From Streptobacillus canis (GTDB taxonomy: Bacteria > Fusobacteriota > Fusobacteriia > Fusobacteriales > Leptotrichiaceae): DNA of 58,262 bases. Shown in pieces: positions 54,051-58,262 of this stretch. The translations under genes were made by a program, and so were the position numbers. The stretch is taken from contig NZ_WOEI01000006.1 of the NCBI RefSeq assembly GCF_009733925.1, positions 1 to 58,262 of the forward strand. Direction: 5' to 3'. Position 1 is the stretch's first letter; the number at the start of each line of letters is the position of its first letter. The notes beneath the pieces are model-generated. The model saw nothing but the letters and a program-made list of their open reading frames with translations, had not been told where the DNA came from and made no database searches.

Positions 54051-54079
54051 ATTATACCATTAATCCTAATATATTTCAA
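54051..54079 (-). promoter_or_regulatory. Promoter of the envelope operon
   Basis: Read on the - strand: TTGAAA (54079-54074), 17 bases, TATAAT (54056-54051), with a TGG extension. No obvious Zur- or MntR-like operator was seen. Confidence 0.72.
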
Positions 54080-54206
54080 CAAGTTAAAATAAGGGTTAAG
54101 GTAATAAAAAGAGTAATATAAGGCATAAATACTATAACTTTGAATAGTACTAAAATAATCTTTCACAGGATAGTAAAAAAATGAAAGATAAATTTCACGA
54201 TAAAAC

Positions 54207-54235
54207 TTGCTTTTTTCGTTGAATAGAGGTAAAAT
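54207..54235 (+). promoter_or_regulatory. Promoter of nagA
   Basis: TTGCTT (54207-54212), 17 bases, TAAAAT (54230-54235), 31 bases before the ATG. Confidence 0.55.
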
Positions 54236-54266
54236 AAATATAGAATAAAAAACAGGAGGCTGCTAT

Positions 54267-55418
54267 ATGATAATCAAAAATGCAAAAATATTTGATGGGG
54301 ATAAATTTATTCCAGAAAATGTAGTAATTCTTAATGGAGATAAAATTGAAAAAATTACTACTGTATCTGAATTAACAGAAGAATTAATGTCTAAACATGA
54401 AGTAGTAGACATAGATGGTAAAGTATTATCACCAGGATTTATTGATTTACAAATTAATGGATGTGGTGGAGTATTATTTAACGATGAAATCACTAGAGAA
54501 GCTTTAGAAGTAATGAATGAAACTAATAAAAAATATGGATGTACTTCATTCTTACCTACATTAATTACATCACCTGATGAAAAAATATTAAAAGCTTTAA
54601 AATTAATTGAAGAAATCAAAGACACTAAAGAAGAATTTGGGGTTTTAGGATTACATATTGAAGGGCCATATATTAGTGTTGAGAAAAAAGGTGTTCATAG
54701 ACCTGACTATATTAGAGTTTTAGCAGATGAAGTTATAGATACTATTGCTAAAGTAGGATATGAAGGAGTTAAAATTATGACTATTGCTCCTGAAAATGCA
54801 CTAGTTAAACACTTAAAACAATTAAAAGAAAGTGGAATTAACATAGCTTTAGGGCATACAAATGCAACTTATGCACAAGTAGAAGAAAAAGCTGAGTACT
54901 TCACTCATGCAACTCACTTCTTTAATGCAATGCGTGGATTTGATTCAAGAGAGCCAGGAGTTATTGGTTACTTATTAGATAAGAAAAACGTACAATGTGG
55001 AATAATAGTAGATGGAATGCATGCTAGCTACCCTTCAGTAAGAGTAGTTAAAGAAGTAATGAGATCAAATATGTATTTAGTTACAGATGCTGTTGCTCCT
55101 ATGGGAACAGATATGCCTGAATTCGTATTTGAAGGCCACTTAGTTCGTCATGAAAATGGAAAATGTTGGGATCCTAAGACTGGATCATTAGGTGGATCAG
55201 CTCTTGATATGATAACAGGAGTTAAAAACTTAGTTAAAGAAGTTAAAATAAGTGAAGAAGAAGCTTTACGTATGGCAACTTCATACCCAGCAAAAGCAGT
55301 TCAAGTTGAAGACAGATATGGATATATTAGAGAAGGATATATTGCTGACTTAACATTCTATAATGAAGACTTTGTTGTAGAAGGAACAATTTCAAAAGGC
55401 AAATTACAAAGATATTAA
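54267..55418 (+). CDS. nagA: N-acetylglucosamine-6-phosphate deacetylase
   Basis: A 383-residue amidohydrolase. Landmarks are SPGFIDLQINGCGG, the metal-site block HIEGPYIS, GHTNATYAQ, THATHFFNAM and VTDAVAPMG. It removes the acetyl group from GlcNAc-6-phosphate. It has its own promoter and terminator, and nagB is not adjacent. It could use the GlcNAc freed from hyaluronan or heparan by the enzymes at the start of the window, as well as GlcNAc from peptidoglycan turnover. Confidence 0.95.
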   Translation: MIIKNAKIFDGDKFIPENVVILNGDKIEKITTVSELTEELMSKHEVVDIDGKVLSPGFIDLQINGCGGVLFNDEITREALEVMNETNKKYGCTSFLPTLITSPDEKILKALKLIEEIKDTKEEFGVLGLHIEGPYISVEKKGVHRPDYIRVLADEVIDTIAKVGYEGVKIMTIAPENALVKHLKQLKESGINIALGHTNATYAQVEEKAEYFTHATHFFNAMRGFDSREPGVIGYLLDKKNVQCGIIVDGMHASYPSVRVVKEVMRSNMYLVTDAVAPMGTDMPEFVFEGHLVRHENGKCWDPKTGSLGGSALDMITGVKNLVKEVKISEEEALRMATSYPAKAVQVEDRYGYIREGYIADLTFYNEDFVVEGTISKGKLQRY

Positions 55419-55425
55419 TATGAAT

Positions 55426-55448
55426 AAAGGAGCGAAAGCTCTTTTTTT
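55426..55448 (+). terminator. Terminator of nagA
   Basis: AAAGGAGC/GCTCTTTT (one G-U pair) with a GAAA loop and a T-run. Confidence 0.82.
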
Positions 55449-55585
55449 CTATAGGAAATTAGAATTCTAATAAGATGTATGTAATTTTATTGACTGATAT
55501 AAAAAATAATCATAGTTTATAAAAAATAAAATTAATAAGTAAATTTGAGTAATGTAAAAATACCTATTTAATACCATAACATTTT

Positions 55586-55651
55586 TTCAGTCTTATATCT
55601 TTAAAGTAATGTTATTGCTTAATTTTGATAAAAAAATTTTATTCAGTCTTA
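55586..55651 (+). repeat. Pair of direct repeats upstream of the metal ATPase gene
   Basis: TTCAGTCTTA occurs at 55586-55595 and again at 55642-55651, 56 bases apart. Both lie upstream of the promoter. The rest of the 287-base gap after nagA is plain AT-rich sequence. A binding site is possible but unproven. Confidence 0.35.
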
Positions 55652-55659
55652 AAAAATTC

Positions 55660-55688
55660 TAGCAATAATTTTTTTACTGTGATATAAT
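55660..55688 (+). promoter_or_regulatory. Promoter of the metal ATPase gene
   Basis: TAGCAA (55660-55665), 17 bases, TATAAT (55683-55688) with a TG extension (TGA-TATAAT). Confidence 0.55.
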
Positions 55689-55705
55689 GAGATTGAGGTG
55701 ATAAA

Positions 55706-58087
55706 ATGAAGTATACTATATGTGGTCTTGACTGTGCAGGATGTGCAGCTAAACTAGAAGAACATTTAAAAACACATGAAAATGTAAAAGATATTAGTAT
55801 AAATTTTACAACTAAAACATTAAAAGTAGATTTTAAAAATAAGGAAAAAGGAAATATAGATGAATTAATAAGACTTGGAAGGGAAAAAGAAAGTTCTTTT
55901 GATATTAAGGAAGAAGATAATTCTGAGACGCAATTTATTGAAGAATTAGAAATACTTAAAGATCAAAAAGTATATATGTTTGTATCTTTAGCTTTATTTA
56001 TCTTGGGACTTTTCGTAGATAAATATTTATATAGATATCTAAAATATGATTCAGATCTATATCTATATTATATACCTCTTTACCTATTTTCATATGCATT
56101 TGTTGCATTTCCAATAATAAAAGATGCTATAAGATCAATAAAAAATGGAGACTTCTTTAATGAAAAAGTACTTATGATGGTTGCTTCATTATTAGCTATT
56201 TTTATTAGAGAATATGAAGAAGCAACAGGAGTAATGCTATTTTATACAGTAGGAGAATATTTTCAAGAATACTCAGTACTTAAAACAAGAAAAGGAATAA
56301 GAAGTTTAATAGATTTAAAAGAAAATGTAGTACATGTATTAGATAAAAATGAATTTAAAGATGTAGATGTTAATGAAATAAAGCCTGGAGATGTATTTTA
56401 TGTTAAACCAGGAGAAAAGATATTATTAGATGGAAAAGTATATATAGGAAGTGCAGATTTAGATACTTCTATGATTACAGGAGAATCTTTACCTAGACAT
56501 TTTGAAAAAGGTGATGATGTACTTGCAGGTATGATAAATTTATCTAAATCATTAGCAATTGAAGCAACTAAAAGCTTTGATGAGAGTAATATATATAAGA
56601 TAGTGGAGTTAATAGAAAATTCAGGACATAATAAGTCAAAAATGGAAAAATTTGTTACAAGATTTTCTAGATATTATTCTCCAATAATATTTACTTTAGC
56701 TATATTTATAACTATAGTACCTCCTCTATTTTTTAGAAGAATTACTTTTATAGATTCACTATATAACGGTATAGTATTATTAGTTATAGCTTGTCCTTGT
56801 GCCTTAGTTCTTTCTATACCACTAACATTTTTTTCAGGTATAGGTAGAGCTGCAAAAGAAGGAATACTAATTAAAGGTGCAGATATCTTTGATAATATAG
56901 ATAAAGTAGAAAGTGTATTTCTAGATAAAACTGGAACTATAACTGAAGGTAGATTTAAAGTAAATTCAGTATTTGAAGATTTAGAAAAAATTAATATAGA
57001 TGCTAAAGAAGTATATGAATATGTATATAAGGCTGAAGAACATTCAAATCATCCTATAGCAAGATCAATAATTAATTTTATAAATCAAAAATTTAGATTA
57101 GTAGACAATATTGAAAATGATGATAAATTTTATGAGTATATTAGTTTATGCAAACACTGTGGTTGCTGTCATGATTATTCAGAACATTATGTTAATGAAA
57201 GAGTTAGAATAGTAGAACATGAGCCTAAAGGACATTATTATGGTGATGAATGCAAAAATCACGTTAAGAAGTTAGAACATAGTGAGCATTGTGATTGTGA
57301 ATTACACAATCACAATGAATCATGTATAAGAAATATGTTTGCAAAGGATAAAACTATAGTAGAAAGTGTAGAACTTCCAGGATTAGGCGTAGATGTAGAA
57401 TTTAATGATAAAAAAGTATTAATAGGTAAGAGAAAATTACTAGAAGATAGAAATATATTTATACCTAAAACTGAATTCTTAAATGATAAAAATTCATCTT
57501 TAGTATATGTAGCTATAGATAATATATTTGTTGCTTTATTTGTTATCAAAGATAAGATAAAAGATGATACTAAAGAAGCTATCACGATGATTAAAGAAAG
57601 TGGTATTAAAGATATAATAATGCTTACTGGGGATAATGAAGAAGCTGCAAAAGAAGTTGGAGATATCTTAGGTATAGATAGAGTATATGCTAATTTATTA
57701 CCAGAAGATAAATTAAATATATTACTTAAAGAAAAAGAAAAAAGACATATCATGTTTGTGGGTGATGGTATTAATGATGCCCCAGTAATAGCAGCATCAG
57801 ATGTAGGGGTTGCTATGGGTAATATGGGTCAAGATGTAACTATCAATACTGCTGATATTGTACTAAATACAGATAGTTTAACTAAAATATCAGTACTAAA
57901 AAGACTATCAGATAAGATGAAGATGATAGTATTACAAAACTTAGTATTTATTATTGCAGTTAAATTTATAGTAATTACATTTGGTATGTTTAGTTTTATG
58001 TCTATGTGGGTTGCAGTATTTGCAGATGTTGGAGTAACAATAATAACAGTATTAAACGCAATGAGAATGAAATATATTAGATTATAA
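55706..58087 (+). CDS. P1B-type heavy-metal ATPase (Zn/Cd/Pb type) with Cys/His-rich insertion
   Basis: A 793-residue metal-exporting pump. It has an N-terminal HMA domain with CAGC (10-13), the TGE of the actuator domain (258-260), the CPC metal motif in a membrane helix (363-365), the phosphorylated Asp407 in DKTGT, the HP motif (449-450) and GDGIND (686-691). Lys753 and Asp774 in the last helices fit the zinc/cadmium/lead subgroup. Between the HP motif and PGLGVDVEF the nucleotide-binding domain carries an insertion with 8 Cys and 10 His in residues 482-540. It has its own promoter. No CadC-like regulator is adjacent. Confidence 0.9.
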   Translation: MKYTICGLDCAGCAAKLEEHLKTHENVKDISINFTTKTLKVDFKNKEKGNIDELIRLGREKESSFDIKEEDNSETQFIEELEILKDQKVYMFVSLALFILGLFVDKYLYRYLKYDSDLYLYYIPLYLFSYAFVAFPIIKDAIRSIKNGDFFNEKVLMMVASLLAIFIREYEEATGVMLFYTVGEYFQEYSVLKTRKGIRSLIDLKENVVHVLDKNEFKDVDVNEIKPGDVFYVKPGEKILLDGKVYIGSADLDTSMITGESLPRHFEKGDDVLAGMINLSKSLAIEATKSFDESNIYKIVELIENSGHNKSKMEKFVTRFSRYYSPIIFTLAIFITIVPPLFFRRITFIDSLYNGIVLLVIACPCALVLSIPLTFFSGIGRAAKEGILIKGADIFDNIDKVESVFLDKTGTITEGRFKVNSVFEDLEKINIDAKEVYEYVYKAEEHSNHPIARSIINFINQKFRLVDNIENDDKFYEYISLCKHCGCCHDYSEHYVNERVRIVEHEPKGHYYGDECKNHVKKLEHSEHCDCELHNHNESCIRNMFAKDKTIVESVELPGLGVDVEFNDKKVLIGKRKLLEDRNIFIPKTEFLNDKNSSLVYVAIDNIFVALFVIKDKIKDDTKEAITMIKESGIKDIIMLTGDNEEAAKEVGDILGIDRVYANLLPEDKLNILLKEKEKRHIMFVGDGINDAPVIAASDVGVAMGNMGQDVTINTADIVLNTDSLTKISVLKRLSDKMKMIVLQNLVFIIAVKFIVITFGMFSFMSMWVAVFADVGVTIITVLNAMRMKYIRL

Positions 58088-58088
58088 A

Positions 58089-58186
58089 GGGGCTGTTGAA
58101 AAGTAAGAGTTTTTTTCTTCCTCAATAGTCTCCTCAAAAAAATAGAAGGGATTAATCTAAAAAAATTAGATAATTCCTTCTATTTT
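58089..58186 (+). terminator. Double hairpin after the metal ATPase gene
   Basis: GGGGCTGTTGA can pair with TCAATAGTCTC (several G-U pairs). It is followed by a stronger stem of about 21 bp (58139-58160 with 58166-58186, one bulged A) and a T-rich exit. The second is a probable terminator. Beyond it, to 58262, only AT-rich sequence is seen. Confidence 0.65.
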
Positions 58187-58262
58187 ATTAATTTTTTTGT
58201 ACAACAAAAATAAGGGTTTAAATATTTTAAGTATTTATGATATTTCTTTTATCTTGTGTAAT

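Noticed and set aside
54031..54266. Small RNA or operator between the divergent metal-binding protein and nagA genes
   Set aside because: Apart from the two promoters only AT-rich sequence is visible. No stable hairpin or symmetrical operator stands out.
57310..57753. 147-codon open frame on the - strand within the metal ATPase gene
   Set aside because: It is antisense to conserved ATPase motifs, so it is a shadow frame.

Overview
This is a 58 kb stretch of a very AT-rich bacterial chromosome. Outer-membrane beta-barrels ending in Trp or Phe, a YadA-type trimeric autotransporter and many small lipoproteins point to a diderm. Together with the A/T-biased codon use, this best fits Fusobacteriota, probably a Leptotrichiaceae-like host-associated organism (Streptobacillus or Sneathia type). 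The genus is an inference, not something the sequence proves.

Region 1 (1-12401) is a glycosaminoglycan cassette on the + strand. It holds the tail of an ABC ATPase, two LplB/YtcP-type permeases, a large lipoprotein solute-binding protein, a heparinase II/III-type lyase, an exported family 8 polysaccharide lyase, a Cys-type sulfatase, a family 88 unsaturated glucuronyl hydrolase and a 707-residue beta-barrel. Signal sequences imply that the polymer is cut outside the cytoplasm by the family 8 lyase, imported by the ABC system, and then desulfated and split inside the cell. A separate nagA (54267) could take up the GlcNAc branch.

Region 2 (12407-22362) holds single genes and small operons: an OsmC protein with a stand-alone B3/B4 protein, a lipoprotein, a class I amidotransferase-like hydrolase, a DUF2147 protein, the metN-metI-metQ-M20 amidohydrolase operon on the - strand, a PanE-like reductase with a PTS-IIC-like membrane protein, and a Nudix hydrolase. 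The met operon is preceded by what reads as a leader-peptide attenuator: a 14-codon ORF with three consecutive Met codons, four mutually exclusive pairings and a rho-independent terminator.

Region 3 (22441-31359) is a ribosomal protein operon from rplB to secY in the usual order. It lacks rpsJ-rplC-rplD-rplW in front and starts at its own promoter and structured leader, directly after a Nudix gene and a terminator.

Region 4 (31396-39704) has a strongly promoted outer-membrane protein, a decayed IS3/IS150-like element, a YlmH-like S4 protein, a YadA-like adhesin, an M13 peptidase, a Lys/Glu-rich lipoprotein with rqcP, ogt and a membrane-anchored protein of unknown function.

Region 5 (39825-51162) is one long + strand block: gyrB-gyrA-usp-like-phosphodiesterase-membrane protein-pheS-pheT-thiN.

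Region 6 (51173-58262) is a - strand envelope operon (zinc/manganese-type binding protein, two lipoproteins, a small beta-barrel, a coiled-coil protein), then nagA and a P1B heavy-metal ATPase with an unusual Cys/His-rich insertion in its nucleotide-binding domain. No tRNA, rRNA, CRISPR array or prophage was seen.
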